In this document: positions 32,716-41,551 of the stretch, one piece after another
Position numbering within the stretch: the stretch's first letter is position 1
Layout of the letters: each line of letters starts with the position of its first letter
DNA from: JBBEAM01 sp040882845
GTDB lineage: Bacteria > Pseudomonadota > Alphaproteobacteria > Kiloniellales > DSM-21159
DNA length: 64,000 bases
Direction: 5' to 3'
NCBI GenBank assembly: GCA_040882845.1
Contig: JBBEAM010000015.1
Coordinates: forward strand, 124,001-188,000
Program-made: the position numbers and the translations under genes
Notes under the pieces: model-generated
Seen by the model: the letters and a program-made list of their open reading frames with translations, nothing else
What the model was told of the DNA's origin: nothing
Databases searched by the model: none

Positions 32716-33546
32716 ATGGTCCGAGTTAAATGGGTTGGCGCGATTGCGGCACTCGGAATTCTCTCTGGCTGCGTCGGGTCGGATATTGACGCGATGCGCA
32801 CCGCAGAGGGGACCGGTTCGCCGTTCACGCAGGCCCTCACCGAAGAATATCGTCAGATTACTCTCTTCGAGGCTGACGAAATGTACGATTGGCCCGATGC
32901 CGGCTACTTTGCCCGCAAGGGTCTTCGCGCTGCGAATGGCGAGGTGGTGCTTCCTGAGGAAGTCGCCGACTGGAACCTTCCGGCGGATCATGTCGACGAG
33001 CTGGCTTCGGCGCGTGCCGAACTGGTCGGGCTCCTCGACGCCAGCGCCCGTGACAAATACCCGCAGGAAGCGGCCCACGCTCAGGGCCGCTATGACTGCT
33101 GGATCGAGCAGCAGGAAGAAAATCATCAGCCGGATCACATCGCGGCCTGCCGCGACGAGTTCCTGGCTGCGATTGCCGACCTGCGCGACAAGATGACGAT
33201 GCAGCCGGCAATGGCTCCCGAGCCCTTCGTCGTCTACTTCGCTTTCGACAGCTCGCAGCTCGACGCCGACGCGAACCAGACGATCACCGATGCAATCGCC
33301 ACCGCTCAGCGCGAGGGCATCATCGAGTTCTCCGTCACCGGTCACGCCGACCGCTCTGGCCCCGAGGACTACAACGTTCGTCTGTCTCTGCGCCGTGCCA
33401 ACGCGGTTGCCGATGCTCTCGCGGCCAAGGGTATCCTGCCGCAGAACATCTCGGTCGCCGGCCGAGGCGAGGCTGAGAACGCTGTTCCCACTGCAGATGG
33501 TGTGCGCGAGCCCGCCAACCGCCGTGTGGAGATCGTGATCCAGTAA
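32716..33546 (+). CDS. OmpA-domain outer-membrane lipoprotein
   Basis: A 276-residue lipoprotein. The signal peptide ends in the lipobox LSGC with Cys19 as the lipidated residue. A helical middle region (about 60-165, with four or more charged helices and a Cys pair in YDCWIEQ and AACRDEF) is followed by a C-terminal OmpA/Pal peptidoglycan-binding domain from about residue 175: VVYFAFDSSQLD, VTGHADRSGPEDYNVRLSLRRANAV and ANRRVEIVIQ. It should tie the outer membrane to the cell wall. Codons are shifted toward CGT, GCT and GGT compared with neighbours, a sign of high expression. ATG 32716 follows AAGGAGG. A strong terminator ends the gene. Confidence 0.88.
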   Translation: MVRVKWVGAIAALGILSGCVGSDIDAMRTAEGTGSPFTQALTEEYRQITLFEADEMYDWPDAGYFARKGLRAANGEVVLPEEVADWNLPADHVDELASARAELVGLLDASARDKYPQEAAHAQGRYDCWIEQQEENHQPDHIAACRDEFLAAIADLRDKMTMQPAMAPEPFVVYFAFDSSQLDADANQTITDAIATAQREGIIEFSVTGHADRSGPEDYNVRLSLRRANAVADALAAKGILPQNISVAGRGEAENAVPTADGVREPANRRVEIVIQ

Positions 33547-33571
33547 TCCTGCTCCTGCAGGCTTGAACGAG

Positions 33572-33610
33572 CCGGCGCCGTCCCGAAAGGGGCGGCGCCG
33601 GTTTCTTTTT
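33572..33610 (+). terminator. strong intrinsic terminator after the OmpA-domain lipoprotein
   Basis: A 13-bp stem (CCGGCGCCGTCCC with GGGGCGGCGCCGG, one G-U pair) closed by a GAAA tetraloop at 33585-33588 and followed by TTTCTTTTT. It starts about 25 bases after the stop codon. Confidence 0.9.
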
Positions 33611-33744
33611 GGGCCATAGTGTTCGACCCATCCTGGCGTGAAACGGCTTTTTGACAGGGTTCCGGGCGAATCGCACTTTACCTGAGCCCCCGGCGCGCTT
33701 AGGTGTCAGCCAGAGCAAGATCGAAGCCAGGAGAGCCGCCGCGA

Positions 33745-34137
33745 ATGTATCAAGCCACGACACGCGCCATCCAAGTGACCGCGACCCCGGCCTATCAGGA
33801 GGAGCAGTCCTCGCCCGGCGAGAACCGCTACGTCTGGGCCTATCACATCCGCATCGAGAACCAGGGCACGCAGACGGTGCAGCTGCTCAACCGCTATTGG
33901 CGCATCACGGATTCGCTCGGCCATGTCGAGGAGGTGCGCGGGCCCGGCGTGGTCGGCGAGCAGCCGGTGCTGCGCCCCGGCGAGGCCTTCGAGTACACCA
34001 GCGGCTGTCCGCTTTCGACGCCCTCGGGAATCATGCTGGGCAGCTACGAGATGCAGGATGCCCAGGGCGCGCCCTTCGAGGTCGAGATTCCCGCCTTTTC
34101 GCTGGATTCGCCGCACCAGCCGGTCCATTTGAACTGA
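33745..34137 (+). CDS. apaG: ApaG family protein
   Basis: A 130-residue ApaG protein with a fibronectin-III-like beta sandwich. Family blocks are VTATPAYQEEQSSPGENRYVWAYHIRIENQG, LLNRYWRITDS, GPGVVGEQPVLRPGEAFEYTSGCPLSTPSGIMLGSYEM and the end FEVEIPAFSLD. ApaG is linked to cobalt/magnesium homeostasis and Ap4A levels in enterobacteria, but its biochemical role is not settled. ATG 33745 follows CAGGAG with suitable spacing; an ATG 14 codons upstream has weaker support. It lies just before folE in the same direction. Confidence 0.93.
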   Translation: MYQATTRAIQVTATPAYQEEQSSPGENRYVWAYHIRIENQGTQTVQLLNRYWRITDSLGHVEEVRGPGVVGEQPVLRPGEAFEYTSGCPLSTPSGIMLGSYEMQDAQGAPFEVEIPAFSLDSPHQPVHLN

Positions 34138-34270
34138 ACCGGCGCCGGAGCGCCGCCGGTGGCGCGATTGAAGCAGTCTCCGGCGCTGGCAAGGCCCAGC
34201 GCGACAGCCGCGCAGGCCATGTTAGACTGATCCGAAGCATCGAGCAGACAGCGCCGGGAGCGCGCCGAAG

Positions 34271-34912
34271 GTGACATCACAGAGCAAACTCGCCCAGGTC
34301 CCGCAGCGGGACCGCCAAGGGGACGACGAGCGGCCGAGCCGCGAAGAGGCCGAGCGCGCGGTGCGCACCCTGCTGCGCTGGGCCGGCGACGACCCGAGCC
34401 GCGAGGGGCTGCAGGAGACGCCGGGCCGCGTCACCCGCGCCTATGAGGAGTATTTCGGCGGCTACGACATCGATCCGATCGAGCTGCTGCAGCGCACCTT
34501 CGAGGAGACCGACGGCTACGACGAGATGGTGCTGCTGCGCAACATCCGCTTCGTCTCCCACTGCGAGCATCACATGGCGCCGATCATCGGCCATGCGCAC
34601 ATCGCCTATCTGCCGCGCAACCGCGTGGTCGGCATCTCCAAGCTGGCGCGCGTCGTCGAGGCCTATGCCCGCCGCCTGCAGATCCAGGAGAAGATGACGG
34701 CGCAGATCGCCAACACCATCGAGGAGGTGCTCGAACCCAAGGGCGTCGCCGTGGTGATCGAAGCCGCGCACCAGTGCATGACCACGCGCGGCGTGCACAA
34801 GTCCGACGTCACCATGGTCACCAGCCGCATGCTCGGCGGTTTCCGCCGCAACGCCTCGACGCGGCGCGAGTTCCTCTCCCTGATCGGCCACTCCGGCGCC
34901 AGCGGAAGCTGA
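34271..34912 (+). CDS. folE: GTP cyclohydrolase I
   Basis: First enzyme of tetrahydrofolate and of queuosine/preQ1 biosynthesis, converting GTP to 7,8-dihydroneopterin triphosphate. Length 213 residues. Zinc ligands are Cys98 and His101 in SHCEHHMAPIIG and Cys169 in AHQCMTTRGVHK; EGLQETPGRV and RNRVVGISKLARVVE are further signatures. The N-terminal 25 residues are polar and variable. The start is GTG 34271. The enzyme links functionally to gluQ earlier in the window through queuosine, though they are not adjacent. Confidence 0.95.
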   Translation: MTSQSKLAQVPQRDRQGDDERPSREEAERAVRTLLRWAGDDPSREGLQETPGRVTRAYEEYFGGYDIDPIELLQRTFEETDGYDEMVLLRNIRFVSHCEHHMAPIIGHAHIAYLPRNRVVGISKLARVVEAYARRLQIQEKMTAQIANTIEEVLEPKGVAVVIEAAHQCMTTRGVHKSDVTMVTSRMLGGFRRNASTRREFLSLIGHSGASGS

Positions 34913-35027
34913 GTCTCCCGCGCGCAGCGCGCCGTTTCGCGTCTCTACAGGCCGTCCGGGCTCTGCTAGTCTCTAGCTCCCGTCTCCAGCCCCCGCCGGC
35001 GGCAGCCCGGTCCCGGATGCGACTCGC

Positions 35028-36473
35028 ATGATCGATTTTCGGCCTGTCCTCTTCATCCTCGGAATCCTGCTGGCGGTGCTGGCGGTGGCGATGAGCATTC
35101 CTGCCGTGGTCGATGCCCTGATCGGCCATCCCGACTGGCAGGTCTTCGCCGCCTCCGCCGGCGTGACGCTGTTCGTCGGCGTTTCGCTGATCCTGACCAA
35201 CCGGAGCGGCTGGGGGCGATTCGGTCTGCGCCAGGGCTTCCTGATGACCACCCTGGCCTGGCTGGTGATCGCGCTGTTCGGCGCCCTGCCGATGGCCTTC
35301 TCCGATCTCGAACTCTCCTTCACCGATGCCTTCTTCGAATCGATGTCGGGGGTGACCACCACCGGCTCGACGGTGATCGTCGGACTCGACGATGCACCCC
35401 CGGGGATTCTGCTGTGGCGCGCCATCCTGCAGTGGCTCGGCGGCATCGGTATCATCGTCATGGCGATCTCCGTGCTGCCGATGCTGCAGGTCGGCGGCAT
35501 GCAGCTGTTCCGGGTCGAGGCCTTCGAAGCCGACAAGGTGCTGCCGCGCGCCGCGGCGATCGCCGGCGGCATCCTCGTCGTCTACATCGGACTGACGGCG
35601 CTGGCCGCGGCCGTGCTGCGCGCCCTGGGGATGAGCGGGTTTGACGCCATCGCCCACGCCATGAGCGCCATCGCCACCGGCGGCTTCTCCACCCGCGACG
35701 CCTCCCTGGCGCATTACCAGTCGGACCCGATCCACTGGGCGATCAGCCTGTTCATGATCCTGGGCAGCATTCCCTTCGTGCTCTACCTGCGGGCCGTGCG
35801 CGGCGATCTGCTGGCGCTGCTGCGCGACACCCAGGTGCGCTGGATGCTGGCCATCCTGCTGGCCGCCTCGCTAGCGATGAGCTTCTATCTGATCGACGAG
35901 GACCTGCTGTCCGGCACCACGGCGGTCACCCACGCCACCTTCAACGTGATTTCGGTGATGACCGGGACCGGCTTCTCTTCGGACAATTTCAACGCCTGGG
36001 GCGGCTTTGCCATGGCGCTGATGTTCTGCCTGATGTTCATCGGCGGCTGCGCCGGGTCGACAACCTGCGGCATCAAGATCTTCCGCTTCCAGGTGCTCTA
36101 CGCCACCGCGCGCACCCAGCTGCTGCGCCTGCTGCATCCCAGCGGCGTCTTCATCGCCTACTACAATCGCAAGCCGATCCCGGAAAGCGCGGCGATGTCG
36201 GTGATGAGCTTCTTCTTCCTCTTCATCCTCAGCTTCGGGATCCTGGCGATCGCCCTCGGCTTCCTCGGTCTCGACTTCACCACGGCGGTCTCCGGTGCCG
36301 CGACGGCGATCTGCAACGTCGGTCCCGGGCTCGGCGATATCATCGGGCCGGCCGGAAACTTCCAGAGCCTGCCGGACGCCGCCAAGTGGCTGCTCTGCAT
36401 CGGCATGCTGCTCGGGCGGCTTGAGCTCTTCACCGTCCTCGTGCTATTCGCGCCGTCTTTCTGGCGCGGCTAA
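35028..36473 (+). CDS. trkH: Trk/Ktr-type potassium uptake membrane protein (TrkH)
   Basis: K+-translocating subunit of 481 residues with four membrane-pore-membrane repeats. The selectivity-filter glycines occur in each repeat: SGVTTTGSTV, IATGGFSTRDAS, MTGTGFSSDNF and CNVGPGLGDI. The regulatory NAD-binding TrkA partner is not in the window. The N-terminal two helices preceding the first repeat are normal for TrkH. ATG 35028 is close to the upstream folE stop (about 115 bases). The gene is followed by argE after 10 bases, so the two may share a transcript by proximity rather than function. Confidence 0.94.
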   Translation: MIDFRPVLFILGILLAVLAVAMSIPAVVDALIGHPDWQVFAASAGVTLFVGVSLILTNRSGWGRFGLRQGFLMTTLAWLVIALFGALPMAFSDLELSFTDAFFESMSGVTTTGSTVIVGLDDAPPGILLWRAILQWLGGIGIIVMAISVLPMLQVGGMQLFRVEAFEADKVLPRAAAIAGGILVVYIGLTALAAAVLRALGMSGFDAIAHAMSAIATGGFSTRDASLAHYQSDPIHWAISLFMILGSIPFVLYLRAVRGDLLALLRDTQVRWMLAILLAASLAMSFYLIDEDLLSGTTAVTHATFNVISVMTGTGFSSDNFNAWGGFAMALMFCLMFIGGCAGSTTCGIKIFRFQVLYATARTQLLRLLHPSGVFIAYYNRKPIPESAAMSVMSFFFLFILSFGILAIALGFLGLDFTTAVSGAATAICNVGPGLGDIIGPAGNFQSLPDAAKWLLCIGMLLGRLELFTVLVLFAPSFWRG

Positions 36474-36483
36474 AAGGCAGACG

Positions 36484-37647
36484 ATGCAACGCTACAGCAG
36501 CGAAGAGATGATCGAGGCCCTGGTCGGTTTCGACACCACCTCGAGCAGGTCGAATCTGGAACTGATCGACTTCGTCGAGAGCTACCTGGGGGACCTTGGC
36601 GTGAGCTGCCGGCGCACCGCCAACGCCGAGGGAAACAAAGCCAACCTCTATGCCACGCTGGGTCCGGAGACGGCCGGCGGGGTGGTGCTCTCCGGCCATA
36701 GCGACGTCGTGCCGGTAACCGGGCAGGACTGGCACAGCGACCCCTTCCAGGTTCTGCGCCGGGACGGGCGGCTCTATGGCCGCGGCACCGCCGACATGAA
36801 GTCCTTCCTGGCCGTCGCGCTGGCGCTGGCGCCGGAGTTCCTGGAGGCCGGGTTGCAGCGGCCGATTCATCTCGCGCTGTCCTACGACGAGGAGGTCGGC
36901 TGCCTCGGCGTCGGCGGCCTGATCGCCGATATCGCCGAGAACCTGCCGCGCCCGGCCATCGTGATCGTCGGAGAACCGACCTCGATGCAGCCGGTGGTCG
37001 AGCACAAGGGCATCTCGGTCTTCCGCACCACGGTGACCGGCAAGGCCGCGCACTCCAGCCAGCCGCACCGCGGCGCCAACGCCATCCTCGCCGCCGGCGA
37101 GCTGATCGCCGAGCTTGGCCGCATCGCCGAGGATCTGCGCCAAGCGGCGCCGGGCGAGTCCCCCTACGATCCGCCCTACACCACCGTCGGCATCGGCAGG
37201 ATCAAGGGCGGCGAGGCGGTCAACATCGTTGCCGAGCACTGCAGCTTCGAATGGGAGTTCCGCAATCTGCCGCAGCAGGACCCGGCGGAGATCGAAGCGC
37301 GCTTTCGCGCCTACGCCGAGGGGCAGGTCCTGCCCAAGCTGTGCCGGAACGTTGCCGAGGCTCGCATCGAAACAGAGTCCCTCTCCTCGGTCGGCGCCTT
37401 CCGCAGGGTCGAGGACTCCGACGCCGAACGCCTGGTCCGCCGCCTGACCGGCAGCAACCGCAGGGAGGCTGTGTCCTTCGGCACCGAGAGCAGCCTGTTC
37501 CAGGAGGCCGGGATCTCGACCGTCGTCTGCGGGCCCGGATCGATCGACCAGGCGCATCAGGCGGATGAGTTCATCGAGATCTCGCAGGTCGAAGACTGCG
37601 CCGCCATGCTGCGCAAGCTGAAGGACTGGGCCGCGGGGAAGGCCTGA
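36484..37647 (+). CDS. argE: acetylornithine deacetylase
   Basis: M20-family dizinc deacetylase of 387 residues releasing ornithine from N-acetylornithine. Metal-site motifs are SGHSDVVPV, GRGTADMKSFLA, the catalytic YDEEVGCLG, GEPTSMQPV and the late IDQAHQADEF. The dimerisation (lid) domain is at about 175-290, with HKGISVFRTTVTGKAAHSS. ATG 36484 follows AAAGG of the trkH end. With argD and argF nearby it would give the linear acetyl cycle route; alphaproteobacteria often have argJ as well. A related dipeptidase or desuccinylase is less likely given the ArgE-like motif set. Confidence 0.9.
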   Translation: MQRYSSEEMIEALVGFDTTSSRSNLELIDFVESYLGDLGVSCRRTANAEGNKANLYATLGPETAGGVVLSGHSDVVPVTGQDWHSDPFQVLRRDGRLYGRGTADMKSFLAVALALAPEFLEAGLQRPIHLALSYDEEVGCLGVGGLIADIAENLPRPAIVIVGEPTSMQPVVEHKGISVFRTTVTGKAAHSSQPHRGANAILAAGELIAELGRIAEDLRQAAPGESPYDPPYTTVGIGRIKGGEAVNIVAEHCSFEWEFRNLPQQDPAEIEARFRAYAEGQVLPKLCRNVAEARIETESLSSVGAFRRVEDSDAERLVRRLTGSNRREAVSFGTESSLFQEAGISTVVCGPGSIDQAHQADEFIEISQVEDCAAMLRKLKDWAAGKA

Positions 37648-37650
37648 AGG

Positions 37651-38217
37651 CTACTGCGCCGCCGCCTGACGCCGTTCCAGGACATAGGCGATGAAGACGT
37701 CGTCCAGGCGCTCCTGGATTTTGACATCCAGGCTGCGCAGCAGGGCCTCGGCGAGCCGGTCGAGGCCGGCTTCGCGCTCCTCCAGCGTGGCGCTGTCGGG
37801 CAGCGAGACGGAAGCGCTGCTCGATGAGATGTCGTAGCCCTCGACGATACGGTTGGCGTCGAGCATCTGCAGGTCGATGTCCATCAGGGCGCTGTAGCCC
37901 TGCGGGTTCTCGCTGATCTCCGCGCGGCGCACCACGATCTTGAAGGTCCGCGCGCCGCCCCAGGGCTGGAAACGCTCCGCGGCATAGACCTCGGCCAGCA
38001 GCTGCAGGCGTTCGGGATTGAGCAGGCTTCCGGAGCTGTCGGCGAGGCGGTCCTGATAGCGGCGTGCGACCTCGACCACCCCGGCATCGAGAATCACCGC
38101 CCCAAGATCGCCGAACACCGGCGCCGGTGGCGGCGGAGGTTCCGGCATGGAACGAGACTGACAGCCCGGCAGGATCAGACCTGCCCCCAACAGCAAAGCG
38201 AGCCAGACGGTGCGCAT
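37651..38217 (-). CDS. uncharacterised lipoprotein
   Basis: A 188-residue predicted lipoprotein. The signal peptide MRTVWLALLLGAGLI ends in the lipobox LPGC with Cys19. A proline run (EPPPPPAP) follows, then a globular part of about 155 residues with alternating strands and helices (FKIVVRRAEISENPQG, ALMDIDLQML, ERLDDVFIAYVLERRQ). I do not recognise a family. The stop is three bases from the argE stop (convergent). The likely location is the periplasmic face of the outer membrane, by default sorting rules. Confidence 0.75.
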   Translation of the reverse strand: MRTVWLALLLGAGLILPGCQSRSMPEPPPPPAPVFGDLGAVILDAGVVEVARRYQDRLADSSGSLLNPERLQLLAEVYAAERFQPWGGARTFKIVVRRAEISENPQGYSALMDIDLQMLDANRIVEGYDISSSSASVSLPDSATLEEREAGLDRLAEALLRSLDVKIQERLDDVFIAYVLERRQAAAQ

Positions 38218-38376
38218 CGCTCCTTTCCCCCCAAAAGCTAGAAGAGTGACGGCAAAAATCGATAGAGGAGTTTATCCCATTGCGCAAGCTGTGCGGGGGT
38301 AAATCTACGCTTTCGCTTTAGCACGCCCAGCCGCGCACAGCGCGCCGATCCGCAGGATTCCCGCCTCCCCGCCGCG

Positions 38377-39315
38377 CTAGTCGGCGAAGACCTCCTGCAG
38401 TTCTTTCTCATTGAAGCGGAAATCGATGTTGCAGAACTGACAGGTCATGACGACCTCGCCATCCTGTTTCAGGGCCTCGATTTCGCCGCGCGGCAGGGAG
38501 GCGAGAATGTTCTCGACCTTGCCGCGGCTGCAGCGGCAGCCCTTGGACAGCGGACGCGAATCGAACACCCGCACACCCTCTTCGTGGAACAACCGGTAGA
38601 GCAGGTCGTTGGGCGGCAGCGTGGCATCGAGCAGCTCGTCCTCGCTGCAGCTTGCCGCCAGGATCAGGGCGCGACGCCAATCCTCCTCGCCGACCTCCGC
38701 GCGCGCCTCGGCGTGTGCGCCGCCTTCCTCGGGAATGCGCTGCAGCAGCAGGGCGCCGGCCCGCCAGGCGCCATCGCGCTGCGCCACCGCGACGATGATC
38801 CCGGCGTTGACCTGCTCCGATTGCCGGAAGTAGTGCAGCAGGCAGTCGGCGAGGCGCGGCCCGGTCAGCTCGACGATGCCTTGATAGCGCTCGGTGTCCG
38901 GACCCTGATCCACGGTGAAGGCGAGGTGCCCCTTGCCGAGCCAGGTCGCGACCTCGGGCGGCGCCGAAAGATCGGTCGCTGCGCGGCGCGCGGCGAGCTC
39001 CTCCTGCTTGACCCCGGCATAGGCGCGCAGCGCGCCCTGCGAGGTGGCGTCCATCATCAGGGTGCGCAGCGGGCCGTCGCCGCTGGTCTGCAGCGTGAAG
39101 ACGCCGTCGTACTTCAGGGTCGAGGCGAGCACGGCGCCGAGCGCCGCCACCTCGCCCAGCAGGGTATCCACCGGGGCGGAATGACCGGACTGGCGGATCA
39201 GTTCATCGACCACCGGGCCAAGGCGCAGCAGACGCCCGCGAACTCCGGAACGCTCGATGATAAAGGGCTGGACCAGGTCGTCGGCGCTGCGCTCCCGCTG
39301 TCCTTCCTCGCTCAC
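38377..39315 (-). CDS. hslO: Hsp33 redox-regulated chaperone
   Basis: Holdase chaperone activated by oxidation of a zinc-bound cysteine cluster. The four Cys are visible near the C-terminus as GCRCSRGK and MTCQFCNIDF. The N-terminal core has the family strands GRLLRLGPVVDELI and TSGDGPLRTLMMDATSQGALRAYA. I chose GTG 39315 because it overlaps the argF stop (GTGA), giving 312 residues; a GTG at 39327 lies inside argF. The cotranscription with argD and argF is by position; a common function is not implied. It adds to the oxidative-stress genes of this region. Confidence 0.92.
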   Translation of the reverse strand: MSEEGQRERSADDLVQPFIIERSGVRGRLLRLGPVVDELIRQSGHSAPVDTLLGEVAALGAVLASTLKYDGVFTLQTSGDGPLRTLMMDATSQGALRAYAGVKQEELAARRAATDLSAPPEVATWLGKGHLAFTVDQGPDTERYQGIVELTGPRLADCLLHYFRQSEQVNAGIIVAVAQRDGAWRAGALLLQRIPEEGGAHAEARAEVGEEDWRRALILAASCSEDELLDATLPPNDLLYRLFHEEGVRVFDSRPLSKGCRCSRGKVENILASLPRGEIEALKQDGEVVMTCQFCNIDFRFNEKELQEVFAD

Positions 39316-40217
39316 GCCAGGCACCACAGGAGGATTCCCTTCTGGGCGTGCAGGCGGTTCTCCGCCTCGTCCCAGACCACCGACTGCGGCCCGTCGATCA
39401 CCTCGGCGGAGACCTCCTCGCCGCGGTGCGCCGGCAGGCAGTGCATGAAGATCGCGTCGGGCTTGGCCTGCTGCATCATCGCTGCGTCGACCTGATAGGA
39501 CTTCAGCAGGTTGTGGCGATTCTTGCTCTCGTCGTCGTCGCCCATGGAAACCCAGGTATCGGTGACCACGCAGTCGGCGCCGCGCATCGCCTCGCCGGCG
39601 TCGGTGGTGACCACGATGCTGCCGCCCTCGCGCACGGCCCAGTCGAGCACCTCCTGGGGCGGGCGCAGCATCTCCGGGCAGGCCAGGCGCAGCTCGAAGC
39701 CGAAGCGCACCGCGGCATGGATCCAGGAGGTCGCCATGTTGTTGCCGTCGCCGGACCAGGCGATGACCTTGCCGGCGATCGGGCCGCGATGCTCCTCGAA
39801 GGTCATCACGTCGGCCATCAGCTGGCAGGGATGGGTACGGTCAGTCAGGCCGTTGATGACCGGCACGCTGGCATGCTCGGCCATCTCCAGCAGCTTCTCT
39901 TCCTTGGTAGTGCGGATCATGATGGCGTCGACGTAGCGCGACAGCACCCGGGCCGTGTCGGCCACGGTCTCGCCGCGGCCGAGCTGGCTGCTGCTGGGCT
40001 CCAGCACGATTGCCTCGCCGCCGAGCTGGCGCACCCCAACCTCGAAGGACACGCGGGTCCGCGTCGAGGGCTTCTCGAAGATCATCGCCAGCATCTTGCC
40101 GGCCAGCGGCCTGCTCTCCAGCCCCTCGGCCTTGACCTTGGAACCGAGGTCGAGAATCTCCCGCAGGCTGGCGCTGTCGAAGCGGTCGAGATCGAGGAAG
40201 TGCTTGGGCGCGGACAT
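39312..40217 (-). CDS. argF: ornithine carbamoyltransferase
   Basis: Makes citrulline from ornithine and carbamoyl phosphate; 301 residues. The carbamoyl-phosphate motif is FEKPSTRTRVSFE, the ornithine-binding Cys is in FMHCLPAHRGEE, and DRTHPCQLMAD and VTDTWVSMGDD are further signatures. ATG 40217 touches the argD stop (TGATG overlap), and its own stop overlaps the hslO start. The order argD-argF-hslO is seen in many alphaproteobacteria. Anabolic use is the expected direction. Confidence 0.96.
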   Translation of the reverse strand: MSAPKHFLDLDRFDSASLREILDLGSKVKAEGLESRPLAGKMLAMIFEKPSTRTRVSFEVGVRQLGGEAIVLEPSSSQLGRGETVADTARVLSRYVDAIMIRTTKEEKLLEMAEHASVPVINGLTDRTHPCQLMADVMTFEEHRGPIAGKVIAWSGDGNNMATSWIHAAVRFGFELRLACPEMLRPPQEVLDWAVREGGSIVVTTDAGEAMRGADCVVTDTWVSMGDDDESKNRHNLLKSYQVDAAMMQQAKPDAIFMHCLPAHRGEEVSAEVIDGPQSVVWDEAENRLHAQKGILLWCLA

Positions 40218-41410
40218 CAGGCGGCCTCCGCCGCCAGCGCGCTGCAGGCGGCGTCGAGCTTGTCGATCGCCTCGCCGACCTCGCTCTCGCCGACGATCAG
40301 CGGCGGCAGCAGGCGCAGCACGTTGTCGCTGGCGCCGACCGCGAGCATCTTGCGCTCGCGCAGCTTGGCCAGCAGCAGCCGGTTCTCCAGCTTGCACTTG
40401 AGGCCGAGCATCAGCCCGGCGCCGCGGACGTCCTCCAGAACAGCGGGATGGCGGGCGACCAGAGCCTCCAGCTCGCGCCAGAGCCTGCGGGCGACGCCGT
40501 CGACCCGCTCCAGGAAGCCGTCGCCGAGGATCACGTCGAGCACGGCGTTGCCGCTGGCCATGGCCAGGGGATTGCCGCCGAAGGTGGTGCCGTGGGTACC
40601 CGGCGTCATGCCGATGGAAGCCTTTTCGGTTGCCAGGCAGGCGCCGATCGGGAAGCCGCCGCCCAGGCCCTTGGCGACCGCCATGACGTCCGGCGCGATC
40701 CCGGCCCACTCATGGGCGAAGAGCTTGCCGGTCCGGCCCATGCCGCACTGCACCTCGTCGAAGATCAGCAGCAGGCCGTATTCGTCGCAGACCGCGCGCA
40801 GCCCCTTGAGGAAATCGAGCTGGGCGGCGCGCACTCCGCCCTCGCCCTGCACCGGCTCGACCAGGATTCCCGCGGTTTCGTCGGTGATCGCGTTGCGCAG
40901 CTCGTTGAGGTTGTTGAAGGCGACGTGGTCGAAGCCCGGCGCGTCCGGCGCGAAGCCTTTCAGATGCGCCGGATTGCCGGCCGCCGAGATGGTCGTCAGG
41001 GTGCGGCCGTGGAAGGCGCCGTTGCAGGTGACGATCCGCCAGCGGTCCGGCTGTCCGGTATCGTCCTGATACTTGCGGGTCAGCTTGATGCTGGCCTCCA
41101 GCGCCTCGGCGCCGGAATTGCAGAAGAACACCCGCTCGGCGAAAGTTTCTTCGACCAGACGGTCGGCCAGGCGCTCGCCGCCGGGAATCCGGAAGACATT
41201 CGAGCAATGCCACAGCTTGCCGGCCTGCTCCTGCAGCGCGGCGACCAGATGCGGGTGCGCATGGCCGAGCGCGCAGACCGCGATGCCGGCCATGAAGTCG
41301 AGATAGCGCTCGCCCTCGGCGGTATAGAGATAGGCGCCCTCGCCGCGCTCGAAGGCCAGATCGGCGCGCGCGTAGGTCGGCATCAGGGACGCGGTGATCG
41401 GACTGTCCAT
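40217..41410 (-). CDS. argD: acetylornithine aminotransferase
   Basis: PLP-dependent class III aminotransferase of 397 residues converting N-acetylglutamate semialdehyde to N-acetylornithine; may also serve as succinyldiaminopimelate aminotransferase. Motifs: CNSGAEALEASIKLTRK, GAFHGRTLTTISA, LIFDEVQCGMGRTGKLFAHEW and the PLP lysine in MAVAKGLGGGFPIGA. The C-terminal VRGAGLMLGLKC is also typical. First gene of the argD-argF-hslO operon; a good promoter lies about 95-120 bases upstream of its ATG. Confidence 0.95.
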   Translation of the reverse strand: MDSPITASLMPTYARADLAFERGEGAYLYTAEGERYLDFMAGIAVCALGHAHPHLVAALQEQAGKLWHCSNVFRIPGGERLADRLVEETFAERVFFCNSGAEALEASIKLTRKYQDDTGQPDRWRIVTCNGAFHGRTLTTISAAGNPAHLKGFAPDAPGFDHVAFNNLNELRNAITDETAGILVEPVQGEGGVRAAQLDFLKGLRAVCDEYGLLLIFDEVQCGMGRTGKLFAHEWAGIAPDVMAVAKGLGGGFPIGACLATEKASIGMTPGTHGTTFGGNPLAMASGNAVLDVILGDGFLERVDGVARRLWRELEALVARHPAVLEDVRGAGLMLGLKCKLENRLLLAKLRERKMLAVGASDNVLRLLPPLIVGESEVGEAIDKLDAACSALAAEAA

Positions 41411-41500
41411 CTGCTGTTCCGGGCTGCTCGGGCCCGTCCTCCATTCGCCTGGAAAGGGAGACGCCGCCCCCGGGTCTGAGGGCGGCGCGCCAAACCCCGC

Positions 41501-41528
41501 ATTATCCGGGCTTTGCCTGGGCTGTCAA
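41501..41528 (-). promoter_or_regulatory. sigma70 promoter of the argD-argF-hslO operon
   Basis: On the minus strand TTGACA (41528-41523), 16 bases, GATAAT (41506-41501), nearly consensus. The leader of about 85 bases contains a GC-rich inverted repeat (CGCCGCC and GGCGGCG, within 41460-41490) without a T-run, which may act on RNA stability or translation. The preceding ABC-2 permease gene ends 23 bases upstream of the -35, so the operon has its own start. Confidence 0.65.
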
Positions 41529-41551
41529 CGGAGCCGCGTGCCGCTCCGCCC

